From assembly GCF_000025325.1 (NCBI RefSeq), contig NC_013743.1:2046001-2110000 (forward strand): a stretch of DNA of 64,000 nt, in the 5' to 3' direction. A program made the translations under genes and the position numbers. The DNA is from Haloterrigena turkmenica DSM 5511. GTDB taxonomy: Archaea; Halobacteriota; Halobacteria; Halobacteriales; Natrialbaceae. Shown here piece by piece: positions 55,121 to 63,655 of this stretch (within the stretch, counting starts at the first letter, position 1; each line of letters opens with the position of its first letter). The notes under the pieces were generated by a model. The model worked only from the letters and a program-made list of their open reading frames with translations. It did no database searches and was not told the DNA's origin.

Positions 55121-55969
55121 ATGGGAGCCGAACTGACGCGACGATTCGACACCGGACAGTTCGACGACCGGTACCCGTACGTCCGCGTCGGCCACGGTCC
55201 GGAGACGCTGCTCGTGATCCCCGGCATCGGCGACGCGATGTTCGACGGGGAGTACGGCCGTACCGACGCGGTGACGACCGCCGCGACGTTCCGTCGGTTT
55301 CTCGCCGACTACACCGTCTATCTGGTCAGCCGGCCGCGCGGACTCGAGGACCGCCGGTCGATCGACGCGATGGCTCGTGACTACGAACGCGTCCTCGCGG
55401 ATCACGTCGGAGCGGCGTCCGTGCTGGGACTCTCGATGGGCGGGCTGATCGCCCAGGAGCTCGCCCGCGAGCGGCCCGACCTGGTCGAGCGACTCGTCCT
55501 CGGCGTCTCGGGCTGTCGGCTCGCGGAGGGCGGTCGGCCGATCGTCCGCGAACTCCACCGCCTCGCACTCGAGGGCGAGTGGACGGAGATCCGCGCCCGC
55601 CTTTACGAGGCGATGTTCACCGGAGCGTGGCGACGGATCGTTCCGACGCTCTCGCAGGCGGTCGGACGGATCCGGCCGCCGGACCCGGCCGAACCGCGTG
55701 ACGTGCCGATCTCCTTCGACGCCGTCCGCGACTACGACGGCACGGATCGCCTCGAGGAGATCGAGCCGCGGACGCTGGTCATCGGCGGCACCGCAGATCC
55801 CTTCTTCCCCGCGGCGATCCTCCGCGAGACCCACGAGGGGCTGCCGGACGGTCAACTCGAGACGTTCACCGGCGCCCGCCACGGCGTGTTCCTCGAGCGA
55901 AAGGAGGGCTTCGACAACCGGGTTCGGGAGTTCCTCGAGGACGAGGTCACGCAGATTCGGGAGAAATAG
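55121..55969 (+). CDS. alpha/beta hydrolase
   Basis: 282 aa from ATG 55121 (MGAELTRRFDTGQFDDRYPY). The alpha/beta-hydrolase triad is visible: nucleophile Ser in LGLSMGGLIAQEL, acid Asp in VIGGTADPFFPAAI, His in GARHGVFLERKEGF. An oxyanion-side LLVIPGIGDAMFDGEYG motif precedes it. It shows the cap region RLAEGGRPIVREL. Esterase, lipase or haloperoxidase-type activity is possible; cytoplasmic, no signal. Confidence 0.88.
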   Translation: MGAELTRRFDTGQFDDRYPYVRVGHGPETLLVIPGIGDAMFDGEYGRTDAVTTAATFRRFLADYTVYLVSRPRGLEDRRSIDAMARDYERVLADHVGAASVLGLSMGGLIAQELARERPDLVERLVLGVSGCRLAEGGRPIVRELHRLALEGEWTEIRARLYEAMFTGAWRRIVPTLSQAVGRIRPPDPAEPRDVPISFDAVRDYDGTDRLEEIEPRTLVIGGTADPFFPAAILRETHEGLPDGQLETFTGARHGVFLERKEGFDNRVREFLEDEVTQIREK

Positions 55970-55974
55970 CGCGT

Positions 55975-56190
55975 CTACGGCGTGTTCGTGCTCGCGGCCG
56001 CGGTCTTCGGAGTCGGGTCATCTACTCGAATCACCACCGCAGCTCGTTCGCGTTCCTCCTCCAGTTCGCGAGCGCCGTCCCGATCGTGCGCTGGGTAGTC
56101 GACGGGGACTGTGGCCCCGCAACTCGAGAGGCAGTTCCATCGGTACAGTCCGAACCGATCGATCTGGACGACGAGCGCCTCCGATCGTTT
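55975..56190 (-). other. isolated coding-like frame without a start codon
   Basis: The last 71 codons of a minus-strand frame ending at TGA/TAG near 55975 read KRSEALVVQIDRFGLYRWNC, LSSCGATVPVDYPAHDRDGA, RELEEERERAAVVIRVDDP. They are acidic and coding-like, unlike the arginine-rich antisense of the DMT gene upstream of it. No start codon precedes them in that frame close by. Possibly the remainder of a small gene whose 5' end was lost or frameshifted into the transporter's tail. Confidence 0.3.
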
Positions 56191-56207
56191 CCGGGCGCCC
56201 GAACGCG

Positions 56208-57230
56208 TCAGTCCGCGGTGGGTGCGGTACGGGAGGTGCGACCGGTGTCGCGATCGTCGAGGACGTAGGCGTTGCCGTCGACGACGACGCAATCGCCCGC
56301 AGCGGACCGACGCCGTGGTTTGTAGCCAGCGACCGGTGCCAGGAGTCGCCAGAGCGACGGGAGCTGACAGAGAGCGAAGCCGAGGACGATCATCCCGAAT
56401 CCGCCGATCGTCGTGAGCGTGATCGATTCGCCCAGCAGCGCCCAGCCGACGAGAGAGGCGACGAGGGGCGACGCGTAGTTGACGAGGCTGAGCTGGCTCG
56501 CGCCGATGCGGTCGAGCAGGAGGAAGTACGCGAGGAACCCGCCCGCAGTGGCGACGACCCCCAGGTACGCGAGCGCGGCGACCGTCGCGGACGTCCACGC
56601 CGTCAGTGAAGGGACGGTTTCGCCCGGGTGAGCATAGCTCACACCGTGCAGAATCCCCGCGCCGAGAGCCATCGCCCACGTCTGCAACGACAGTACCGGC
56701 AGCGTTCGCTGCAATCGTTCGGTCAGTACCGAGCCCACTGCGAAGGCGAACGCCGAACCGAACAGCAGGCCGACGCCGATCGCCTGTCCGCCGATCGAGC
56801 CGCCCGAAAGCGCGATCACGACGACGCCGGCGAGCCCGACGAAGAGCCCGACGACGACGGGTGCACGGAGCCGTTCCTGCGGGAGGAGAGCGAGCGCGAG
56901 TGGTGGCGTCACGATCGGTGTTAGACTCAGAACGATCGCGGCGACGGCGCTCGAGACGTACGATTGACCGATGAACAATAGTCCGTAATGAGCGCCGACC
57001 ATCAGCCCGCCCGCGACGCCGATCGTTATCCAGTCGGTGCGCGTCCGGGGTCGCCACTCGCGTCCGAGGGCGAGGATAGCGCCCGCAAACAGCACTGTCG
57101 CGACGTCGAGTCGAAAGGCTGCAAAGAGGATCGGTGGCAGCGTCGCCAGTCCGACCTCGATCGCCGCGAAGGCGGTCCCCCAAGCGATCGCGAGGAGGCT
57201 GAAGAGCGTCAGATCTCTCTTTCTAGTCAT
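56208..57230 (-). CDS. DMT-superfamily (EamA) transporter, second copy
   Basis: 340 aa. Ten membrane segments in two EamA repeats: LTLFSLLAIAWGTAFAAIEVGLATLPPILFAAFRLDVAT, HYGLLFIGQSYVSSAVAAIVLSLTPIVTPPLALALLPQERL, and LDRIGASQLSLVNYASPLVASLVGWALLGESITL. A hydrophilic C-terminal tail of about 40 residues (AGYKPRRRSAAGDCVVVDGNAYVLDDRDTGR) is unusual for the family and carries a short beta-rich stretch. Putative exporter of metabolites. Confidence 0.9.
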   Translation of the reverse strand: MTRKRDLTLFSLLAIAWGTAFAAIEVGLATLPPILFAAFRLDVATVLFAGAILALGREWRPRTRTDWITIGVAGGLMVGAHYGLLFIGQSYVSSAVAAIVLSLTPIVTPPLALALLPQERLRAPVVVGLFVGLAGVVVIALSGGSIGGQAIGVGLLFGSAFAFAVGSVLTERLQRTLPVLSLQTWAMALGAGILHGVSYAHPGETVPSLTAWTSATVAALAYLGVVATAGGFLAYFLLLDRIGASQLSLVNYASPLVASLVGWALLGESITLTTIGGFGMIVLGFALCQLPSLWRLLAPVAGYKPRRRSAAGDCVVVDGNAYVLDDRDTGRTSRTAPTAD

Positions 57231-57342
57231 TTCATATCGAGACGGTTCCCGGACACTTGTATGTTGCTAATATCTCGATACAGGGCCTGTGAGTGCCATA
57301 TTCGAAGACATGTGTTACCAACCATCACGGTAATCAAGGGCC

Positions 57343-57353
57343 ATGATAATCAT
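57343..57353. promoter_or_regulatory. ATGAT-A-ATCAT palindrome in the DMT upstream region
   Basis: A perfect 5-bp-arm inverted repeat in an AT-rich stretch (CCATGATAATCATTGATAAG), about 115 bp upstream of the transporter start at 57230. It could be an operator; too short to be sure. Confidence 0.25.
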
Positions 57354-57651
57354 TGATAAGATAAGACCGTCGAGGGATCTCGTAGCGGAGCCGCACCGCA
57401 GACTGCCGGCGGCGTGTCGGCTCCGCCCGGACGACCGTGATCGATCGACGCTGGAAGAACGTGCCCGTCGAGCCGAACTCCTCAGTGAGGATCAGCTGGT
57501 TGATCGCGAGGACGACGCCGGCGAGGAGGAGCGCGGAGGGACGGCGCCGATCGCCATAGAGGGAGAGCCACTGGACGAACTCGCCGGCCTCGAGTCACTC
57601 GGCGAGCCCGGTGTCGGACCGGGACGCCGTCGGGGCGTCTTCGCCGCTCAT
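57346..57651 (-). pseudogene. decayed membrane-protein gene remnant
   Basis: From ATG 57651 the minus strand reads MSGEDAPTASRSDTGLAE and hits a stop at 57595-57597. The same frame then continues with coding-like sequence: LEAGEFVQWLSLYGDRRRPS, ALLLAGVVLAINQLILTEEF, then degrades into arginine-rich peptide by 57450. A membrane helix is recognisable. It looks like a small membrane-protein gene cut by a nonsense change and truncated downstream. Confidence 0.35.
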
Positions 57652-57743
57652 ACGGCCGCTACCAGCACCGCTCACTTAGTAGCTAAGATGGCCTTTCAGC
57701 CTGTGAACCCCGCAGGATCGCTACCCCGGCTCGAGGCCGTCCG

Positions 57744-58274
57744 CTACAGATCGCGCTGGCGTCCCTTCGGCACCATCGAGCGCAGTTCGCCGTGGACGTA
57801 GAGGCCGATCCCGAGCGGCTCGAGTTCCCCGGCGATTTCGTGGGCTCCGATCAGGTACCCCCAGTCGCCCTCCCAGCGCTCGATCTCCCGGTCCTCGCCG
57901 GTCGCGAACGCTCGGGCCTCCTCGCGGTCGAGTTCGATCACGCAGTCGGTCGCGTGACCGCCGAAGCGCTGGACGAAGTCCGTCGTCGGCTTCCAGTGTT
58001 CCTGTCGGGTGCGCAGACAGGTCATCCCGATGGCCTCGATCTCGAGGGGCGTCGGCGCCTCGCCGCCGTAGATCCAGATCTTGCCGGCGCCCTTCTCCCA
58101 GAACGTGTAGTCGTCGAACGTTTCCGGCGGCATGCTGAACCGATCGCGGAAGTAGTCGACGACCTCCTCGCGGCTGACCCGGCCCTCGACAGTCTGTTCG
58201 GCCGGCGTCGCGGGCAGGCGATCGAATCGCTGGCCGTCGTTTCGCTCGAGGTCCCCGGTCGATTCGTCCGCCAT
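57744..58274 (-). CDS. DUF7122 protein, partner of the NOP2/RsmB-type RNA methyltransferase
   Basis: 176 aa from ATG 58274. Body: VSREEVVDYFRDRFSMPPETFDDYTFWEKGAGKIWIYGGEAPTPLEIEAIGMTCLRTRQEHWKPTTDFVQRFGGHATDCVIELDREEARAF (abridged: FWEKGAGKIWIYGG ... GMTCLRTRQEHWKPT). It resembles a PUA-like RNA-binding module. It overlaps the stop of the methyltransferase gene by 1 bp (TGATG-like junction at 58274), so the two are almost certainly co-translated. Likely an RNA-binding partner for rRNA or tRNA m5C modification. Confidence 0.8.
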   Translation of the reverse strand: MADESTGDLERNDGQRFDRLPATPAEQTVEGRVSREEVVDYFRDRFSMPPETFDDYTFWEKGAGKIWIYGGEAPTPLEIEAIGMTCLRTRQEHWKPTTDFVQRFGGHATDCVIELDREEARAFATGEDREIERWEGDWGYLIGAHEIAGELEPLGIGLYVHGELRSMVPKGRQRDL

Positions 58275-59182
58275 TACGCGGTCACCTCCAGTTTCGCGAC
58301 GAAGAAGCCGCCGGTGTCGTTCTGATGGGGGTAGATCCGCGCCGCCCGCTCGAGGCTCGAGTCGAATTCCTCGCCGTCCCACTCGGTCAGGCCGGGCGCG
58401 TACTCGAGGTCGATATCGAAGTCGACGACGCGACAGTCTTCCTCCTCTACGGCGTGCTGGACGACGGCCTCGTTCTCCTCAGGGGCGAAGGTACACGTCG
58501 AGTAGACGACGGTGCCGCCCTCGCGGGTGGCCTGTATCGCTCGTCGGAGAATGCCCTTCTGGACGCCCGAGACCGACGCGATGGCTCCCTCCGACCAGTT
58601 GTCCAGCGTGTCGGGGTTCTTCCGGATCGTCCCCTCGCAGGTACAGGGCGCGTCGACGAGCGCGCGGTCGAACTCGTCGAAGTCGAACCGGTTCAGGGAG
58701 TAGTTGCGCGCGTCGGCGTTCGTGACGGCGAGGCTCGTCGCGCCGAGGCGCTCGGCGTTAAAGCGCAGCGCCGAGATGCGCCCGAGGTTGTTGTCGTTGG
58801 CCACGACGGTTCCCTCGTCGCCCATCAGCGCGGCGAGCTGGGTCGCCTTCCCGCCCGGCGCGGCACAGCTGTCCCAGACCCGCTCACCGGGCTGGGGATC
58901 GAGGACGACCGGCGGCACCGCCGAGACCTCCTCCTGGCCGTGGGTGAAGCCGTGGAACGAGGTCCACGTCGATCCCGGCGACCCCGTCTCGAGGCGCAGC
59001 ACGCGGGGGTTCCAGTCGGCCTGCTCGTACGCGAGGCCCTCCTCCTCGAGGACCGCGACCGTCCGCTCGACCGAGGCCTTGATGGTGTTGACGCGGGCGG
59101 CATTGCCCAGCGGCCGCTCGCAGGCCTCGAGGAACGCGTCGAAATCGTCGATAATCGGTCGATACCGCTCGAGTGGCTCCAT
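58274..59182 (-). CDS. RsmB/NOP2/Sun-family RNA (cytosine-5) methyltransferase
   Basis: 302 aa. The SAM pocket is WDSCAAPGGKATQLAALMGDEG, then VTNADARNYSL; catalytic cysteines occur in DAPCTCEGTIRKNPD (motif IV) and VYSTCTFAPEENE (motif VI). N-terminal ERPLGNAARVNTIKAS is the archaeal NOP2 start. Methylates C5 of cytosine in tRNA or rRNA. No PUA domain is attached; the neighbouring DUF7122 protein probably supplies RNA binding. Confidence 0.93.
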   Translation of the reverse strand: MEPLERYRPIIDDFDAFLEACERPLGNAARVNTIKASVERTVAVLEEEGLAYEQADWNPRVLRLETGSPGSTWTSFHGFTHGQEEVSAVPPVVLDPQPGERVWDSCAAPGGKATQLAALMGDEGTVVANDNNLGRISALRFNAERLGATSLAVTNADARNYSLNRFDFDEFDRALVDAPCTCEGTIRKNPDTLDNWSEGAIASVSGVQKGILRRAIQATREGGTVVYSTCTFAPEENEAVVQHAVEEEDCRVVDFDIDLEYAPGLTEWDGEEFDSSLERAARIYPHQNDTGGFFVAKLEVTA

Positions 59183-59307
59183 TGCCCGCGGATTCGAACG
59201 CCCCGCGTTTGTGGGTTTCGAAGCGCCGGGCGCGGCCGAATCGGTGCCACTCCGTCCCGGGAGCCGCCGCCCTCGATTTTATGGGGGCGCCAGCAGACGT
59301 CTCGAAC

Positions 59308-60048
59308 ATGGCACAAATCCGCCAGCAGGGGCCCGAGATGGACCTCGAGGAACCGGTTCTCGTCGAGGGCTTCCCGGGACTCGGACTCGTCGGCAAGATC
59401 GCGACCGACCACCTCGTCGAGGAACTCGACATGCGCTACTACGCCAGCGTCGACTGCGGGGGGCTGCCCCGCGTCGGCGTCTACCGCGGCGGCGACCGGA
59501 CGGCCCGACCGCCGGTCCGGATCTACGCCAGCGAGGAGCACGACCTCCTCGCGCTCCAGAGCGACGCGCCGATCAAGTCCGACGCCGTCGGCTCCGTCGC
59601 CGAGTGCCTCACCGAGTGGATCGTCGGACAGGACGCGCTGCCGCTCTACCTCAGCGGACTGCCGGCCGAGCGCGAAGACGAACCCGAAATCTACGGTATC
59701 GGAACCGGTGACGCCGCCGAGCGACTCGAGGACCACGGGATCGACGTCCCACCAGAAGACGGCGTCGTCACGGGGCCGACGGGGGCGCTCATCAACCGCG
59801 CCGCACAGCGCGACTACGACAGCGTCGGCCTCGTCGTCGAATCGAGCCCGCAGTTCCCCGACCCCGAGGCCGCGAGCGTCCTCCTCGAGGACGGCGTCTG
59901 CCCGATCGCCGACGTCGATGTCGAAGTCCAGGAGCTACTCGACCGCGCGGCGGAGATCCGAGAGAAGCGAGAACAGTTCGCCCAGCAGATGCAACAGGTC
60001 AACCAGGAAGAGAGTTCGCAGGCCCAGCCGCTGCGAATGTACCAGTAG
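59308..60048 (+). CDS. PAC2-family proteasome assembly chaperone
   Basis: 246 aa from ATG 59308. PAC2 signature: EPVLVEGFPGLGLVGKIATDHLVEELDMRYYASVDC, then YLSGLPAERED, GVVTGPTGALINRA and SVGLVVESSPQFPDPEAASVLLE; a helical tail (LLDRAAEIREKREQFAQQMQQVNQ) follows. Archaeal PAC2 proteins are homologues of the eukaryotic PAC1/PAC2 pair assisting 20S assembly; direct archaeal evidence is limited. Cytoplasmic. Divergent from the methyltransferase. Confidence 0.9.
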   Translation: MAQIRQQGPEMDLEEPVLVEGFPGLGLVGKIATDHLVEELDMRYYASVDCGGLPRVGVYRGGDRTARPPVRIYASEEHDLLALQSDAPIKSDAVGSVAECLTEWIVGQDALPLYLSGLPAEREDEPEIYGIGTGDAAERLEDHGIDVPPEDGVVTGPTGALINRAAQRDYDSVGLVVESSPQFPDPEAASVLLEDGVCPIADVDVEVQELLDRAAEIREKREQFAQQMQQVNQEESSQAQPLRMYQ

Positions 60049-60347
60049 CGAGCGTCGCTCGACTGCGGCTCGTTCTCTCGAGCGTCGTCACCGAGACTGC
60101 GCCGTCGATCGGTGACGCCGTGCCGATCGCTCGACGCGTCCGTGTTCGAAGGGGGCGTCTCGGGAATCCGATCGAGCCCCGACCGTGTTCGGGGTAATCA
60201 CCTTCGACGCGGCACCGCTTTCTCCGATTATATGAGTGTAGGTATGCCCAAACAGTTGGCAGCCGGCGACGACGATCGACACCTCCGGCGAAGTCCCAGT
60301 CGAGGCGGTATCGCGTTCGAACCACACACCGCCGCCACTCAGGACCG

Positions 60348-61064
60348 ATGACCGCCGAAATCGACCCGGAGCGACGACTCGGCGCGCTCGTCAGAGACAA
60401 CCCCGAATTCGCGTCGGTGTTCGAGTCCGTCGGCATCGACTACTGCTGCGGCGGCGACGCCTTGCTCGAGCGGGCCTGTGCCGACGCCGACCTCGAGGTC
60501 GGTGCCGTCGTCGAGCGACTCCGCGACGCGCGGTCGGACGGCGGCGACGGAACCGACGACTGGGACTCGCTGTCGGCGCTCGTCGACGACATCGTCGAGA
60601 ACCACCACGACTACCTTCGGGCCGAGTTGCCGTCGCTCGAGCGAACGGTCCGGAAGGTCGTCCGCGTCCACGGGGACGACCACCCGGAACTCCACGACGT
60701 CGAATCGACGTTTCTCGACCTCGAAGACGAGGTCACCCACCATATCGAGGACGAGGAGGAGAACGTCTTCCCCGAGCTCGAACGCCTCGAGGACGAGACG
60801 GCGCTGACCGGCGACGAGGAGGCGCAGGTCCGCGAGGCGATCGACCACCTCGAGGACGAACACGACGCGGCCGCCGCCCACCTCGAGCGACTCCGCTCGC
60901 TGACCGACGACTACGCGGTCCCGGAGGGCGCGTGTACCAGCTACCGAAACATGCTCGACCGACTGCAGCTCCTCGAGGAGGACATGCACCTGCACATCCA
61001 CAAGGAGAACAACGTCCTGTTTCCCGACGCACAGGACCGACTCGCGACAGCGGTCGCGGAGTAA
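60348..61064 (+). CDS. ric: iron-sulfur cluster repair di-iron protein Ric (hemerythrin-like)
   Basis: 238 aa. DUF542 N-terminal domain with YCCGGD at about residue 28-33 (paired Cys). The hemerythrin domain has His ligands in ENHHDYLRAELP, RVHGDDHPELHDVE, VTHHIEDEEENVFPEL, LEDEHDAAAAHLE and MHLHIHKENNVLFP. Ric (YtfE/ScdA) repairs Fe-S clusters damaged by nitric oxide or oxidants. A possible short leader frame at 60243-60351 overlaps its start codon by an ATGA but lacks supporting evidence. Confidence 0.93.
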   Translation: MTAEIDPERRLGALVRDNPEFASVFESVGIDYCCGGDALLERACADADLEVGAVVERLRDARSDGGDGTDDWDSLSALVDDIVENHHDYLRAELPSLERTVRKVVRVHGDDHPELHDVESTFLDLEDEVTHHIEDEEENVFPELERLEDETALTGDEEAQVREAIDHLEDEHDAAAAHLERLRSLTDDYAVPEGACTSYRNMLDRLQLLEEDMHLHIHKENNVLFPDAQDRLATAVAE

Positions 61065-61091
61065 TCGACCGCGCCGTCGGGAGTCGGTGAG

Positions 61092-61859
61092 TCACGCGTC
61101 GGTCTTCTCCGCGACGATCGCGATCGCGCGGAGCCGGTCGTCGTACGCGTCGAAGATCCGTCGCATCGAGCGGACGCGGTTCCGGGCCGCTGGATCGGTG
61201 AAAATGTTGTACGCGATTTTCAACGTCCGGACGACTCCCTCGTCGGCGACGACCCGCCGCGGTTCGAGGAGGCGCATCGGAGCGGTCGCTCGCCAGCGAA
61301 CGGTGAATCCCGCGTCCTCGAGCAGCGCCACCCACTCCGATTCCGTCAGCGGCCGCGCGTTCACCCTCGACGCGCGCGATAGGTCGTCCCGAACGGCCGA
61401 TTCGGTCGCCGCGCCCGGTCCGTCGGGACCGATCGCCAATTCGTGGATTCCGTAGACGCCGGTGGTCTTCAGGAGCCGCCGGGCCTCGCCGACGAGTTCG
61501 GCCTTCCCCCCGTTCGGCTGCATCGACAACATCGCTTCGCCGTAGACGACGTCCGCGACGCCGTCCGCGAGGTCGGTGTCGGCCGCGTTGCCGACGACGA
61601 TCTCGCGACCGGGCCCGCCCAGATCGTCCCGGAGCGCCCGCGCCGCCTCGCGGTCCAGTTCGATCCCGGTGTACGAGTTCGGTCCGTACGCCAGTGCGCG
61701 TCGCGCCGTCGCTCCGGCGCCGGGCGCGAATTCGACGACGTCGTCGGCCGGCCCGATAGTCAGCGCCTCGAGGAGCCGCCGAGTCAGCGCTCGGCCGACC
61801 GGACGGAGCACTCGCTTGCCCAGCGCAGCGAGCACCTCGTGCATCGGTCGGTCCGTCAT
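61092..61859 (-). CDS. class I SAM-dependent methyltransferase
   Basis: 255 aa from ATG 61859 (MTDRPMHEVLAALGKRVLRP). Motif I VVEFAPGAGATARRAL with the Gly-x-Gly loop, the acidic residue at the end of strand 2 (YTGIELDREAARAL), VVGNAADTDL and VVYGEAMLSMQP follow the usual order. The C-terminal half includes a variable substrate-binding helix set. Methyl acceptor unknown. Convergent with the ric gene. Confidence 0.85.
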   Translation of the reverse strand: MTDRPMHEVLAALGKRVLRPVGRALTRRLLEALTIGPADDVVEFAPGAGATARRALAYGPNSYTGIELDREAARALRDDLGGPGREIVVGNAADTDLADGVADVVYGEAMLSMQPNGGKAELVGEARRLLKTTGVYGIHELAIGPDGPGAATESAVRDDLSRASRVNARPLTESEWVALLEDAGFTVRWRATAPMRLLEPRRVVADEGVVRTLKIAYNIFTDPAARNRVRSMRRIFDAYDDRLRAIAIVAEKTDA

Positions 61860-62068
61860 CGTCGCCGATCGCCGTTTCGTTCGGTCCGCGGTGCTTCGAC
61901 GACTGGAACCGAATCGTCGGTCGCGGAGAGTACGACACCGAGCGTCGAGCGGTGGGAAATCAGTGGCATCGGTCGGTTCGAGTCCGCCGTTCGGACACGC
62001 AGTGATAACTAGGGAACGCAGACCAAGCTGTCCCCGAATATCATCGCTCTCCCCGTCGATCACGGCCG

Positions 62069-62076
62069 TTTATATG
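62069..62076 (+). promoter_or_regulatory. TATA box of the moxR gene
   Basis: GTTTATATG is centred about 27 nt before ATG 62099, in a short AT-rich patch (TTTATATGTAAGTATCAC). This is close to the haloarchaeal consensus and indicates a leaderless transcript. Confidence 0.6.
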
Positions 62077-62098
62077 TAAGTATCACTATGAGTGCGAC

Positions 62099-63049
62099 AT
62101 GGATATTACCGACGCGCGCGCGGAGTGTAACGCCGTCCTCGACGCCGTCAGCGAGAGCGTCATTGCGGACCGCGAGTTCCTCGAGACCGTCCTGCTCGGC
62201 GTCCTCGCGCGGGGACACGTCCTTCTGGAGGACGTTCCCGGTACCGGGAAGACCCTGACCGCGAACAGTCTGGCGTCCGCGCTCGGGCTATCGTTCTCCC
62301 GGATTCAGTTCACGCCGGATCTGCTGCCGGCCGACGTGACAGGGACCCACGTGTTCGACGAGTCCGAGGGCACCTTCGACTTCACCGAGGGGCCGATCTT
62401 CGCGAACGTCGTGCTGGCCGACGAGATCAACCGCGCGCCGCCGAAGACCCAGGCCGCGCTGCTCGAGGCGATGGCGGAAGGGCAGGTCACCGTCGACGGC
62501 GATACGCACCAGTTGCCGCAGCCGTTTTTCGTGATCGCGACGCAGAACCCCGTCGAACAGGCCGGAACCTTCCCGCTGCCGGAGGCCCAGGTCGACCGCT
62601 TTCTGGTGAAACAGTCGATCGGCTACCCCGACGCGGACGGCGAACGGGAACTGTTGCAGCGCCGACTCGGCCGCACCGAACGGAGTCCGAGTATCGATCC
62701 GGTGCTGGACGGCGGCCGCGTCCGCGCGCTCCGAGAGGTCCCCGAGTCGGTCCGGGTCGACGACGACCTCGTCACCTACATCGCCGATATCGCCCGCGGG
62801 ACGCGCACGCGAAATCAGGTCGACGTCGGCGTCTCGCCCCGGGGCACCCAGCGCTTGCTCGAGGCCGCGCGGGCCCGCGCCGTCGTCGCCGGCCGCGACT
62901 ACGTGACGCCCGACGACGTCAAGCGCGTGGCCGGCCCCGTGTTGGCTCACCGGCTCGTGCTCACGCCCGACGCCTCGGTCGACGGCGCCTCGAAGGCGGC
63001 CATCGTCGACCGGGTGCTCGAGTCCGTCTCCGTCCCGACGCTCGAGTAG
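62099..63049 (+). CDS. MoxR-family AAA+ ATPase
   Basis: 316 aa. Walker A LLEDVPGTGKTLTANSLA, Walker B NVVLADEINRAPPKTQAALLEAMAEGQVTVDG (also the MoxR signature), sensor 1 FFVIATQNPVEQAGTFPLPEAQVDRFL, and the C-terminal helical lid. MoxR ATPases act as chaperones for von Willebrand factor A-type partners such as DUF58 proteins. The DUF58 and DUF7519 genes face it from the right edge, as is usual for this haloarchaeal cluster. Confidence 0.94.
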   Translation: MDITDARAECNAVLDAVSESVIADREFLETVLLGVLARGHVLLEDVPGTGKTLTANSLASALGLSFSRIQFTPDLLPADVTGTHVFDESEGTFDFTEGPIFANVVLADEINRAPPKTQAALLEAMAEGQVTVDGDTHQLPQPFFVIATQNPVEQAGTFPLPEAQVDRFLVKQSIGYPDADGERELLQRRLGRTERSPSIDPVLDGGRVRALREVPESVRVDDDLVTYIADIARGTRTRNQVDVGVSPRGTQRLLEAARARAVVAGRDYVTPDDVKRVAGPVLAHRLVLTPDASVDGASKAAIVDRVLESVSVPTLE

Positions 63050-63139
63050 CGAGCGACCAGTGCTGACATGACTCGAGCGATCGTCCTTCGCCTGACGAGT
63101 CTCGAGCCATCGACGTCGGCTACTCTTCCGTAAAAACGA

Positions 63140-63655
63140 CTATCGCTGCAACGCTGCCAGCAGCAGTATCGCCCCGAACAGCATGGCGATCACGGCCGCG
63201 ACCGGCTGGCCGCTGGGACCGGCGATAAAGACCGCGTAGCTCCCGACGGCTGCGACTAGCCCGACGACGACCGTGGCGCCGACGTGGGGGAGCTCTGCCC
63301 TCGCCGTCGTCGCCTCCCGGCCGAGCTGGTCGCCGACCCCGATCGCGTGGTGGCCGGCGTCCCAGGCCAGCACGGTCGCGGTGACGCTCGCGAGCATCGG
63401 GACCGTCGGAATTCCCTGCACTCCGCCCGCGAGCAGCCCCGCGAGCGCGACGGCGGTGCCGATCGTGACGGCTCGACGGGAGCCCGTCCAGAGCCCGCCG
63501 CCGAGGAGTACCAGCGCGGCGGCCCCGCCGACGAGCACGAACGGGGAGTAGAGGGCACTCGAGAGCACCCCGAGGCATAACGCGACGATCGAGAGCCCGC
63601 TCGTCAGGACCGCGGGCCGATGGTCGGGGTCGACCGCGTCGACGTCGGTGCTCAC
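63140..63655 (-). CDS. DUF7519 family membrane protein
   Basis: 171 aa from GTG 63655, which overlaps the DUF58 stop codon by 4 bp (GTGA). About five hydrophobic segments (VLTSGLSIVALCLGVLSSALY, FVLVGGAAALVLLGGGLW, AVALAGLLAGGVQGIPTVPMLASV, VVVGLVAAVGSYAVFI, VIAMLFGAILLLAALQR). Found next to moxR/DUF58 in haloarchaea; role unknown. The overlap supports translation coupled to the DUF58 gene. Confidence 0.8.
   Translation of the reverse strand: MSTDVDAVDPDHRPAVLTSGLSIVALCLGVLSSALYSPFVLVGGAAALVLLGGGLWTGSRRAVTIGTAVALAGLLAGGVQGIPTVPMLASVTATVLAWDAGHHAIGVGDQLGREATTARAELPHVGATVVVGLVAAVGSYAVFIAGPSGQPVAAVIAMLFGAILLLAALQR

Noticed and set aside
57343-57801. A plus-strand frame of 152 codons
   Set aside because: Basic, low-complexity composition; it overlaps the DUF7122 gene and the minus-strand remnant reads better.
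60232-60351. A possible leader peptide overlapping the ric start
   Set aside because: The only TATA-like sequence overlaps its start, so it would not be transcribed intact; the peptide is basic and lacks conservation evidence.
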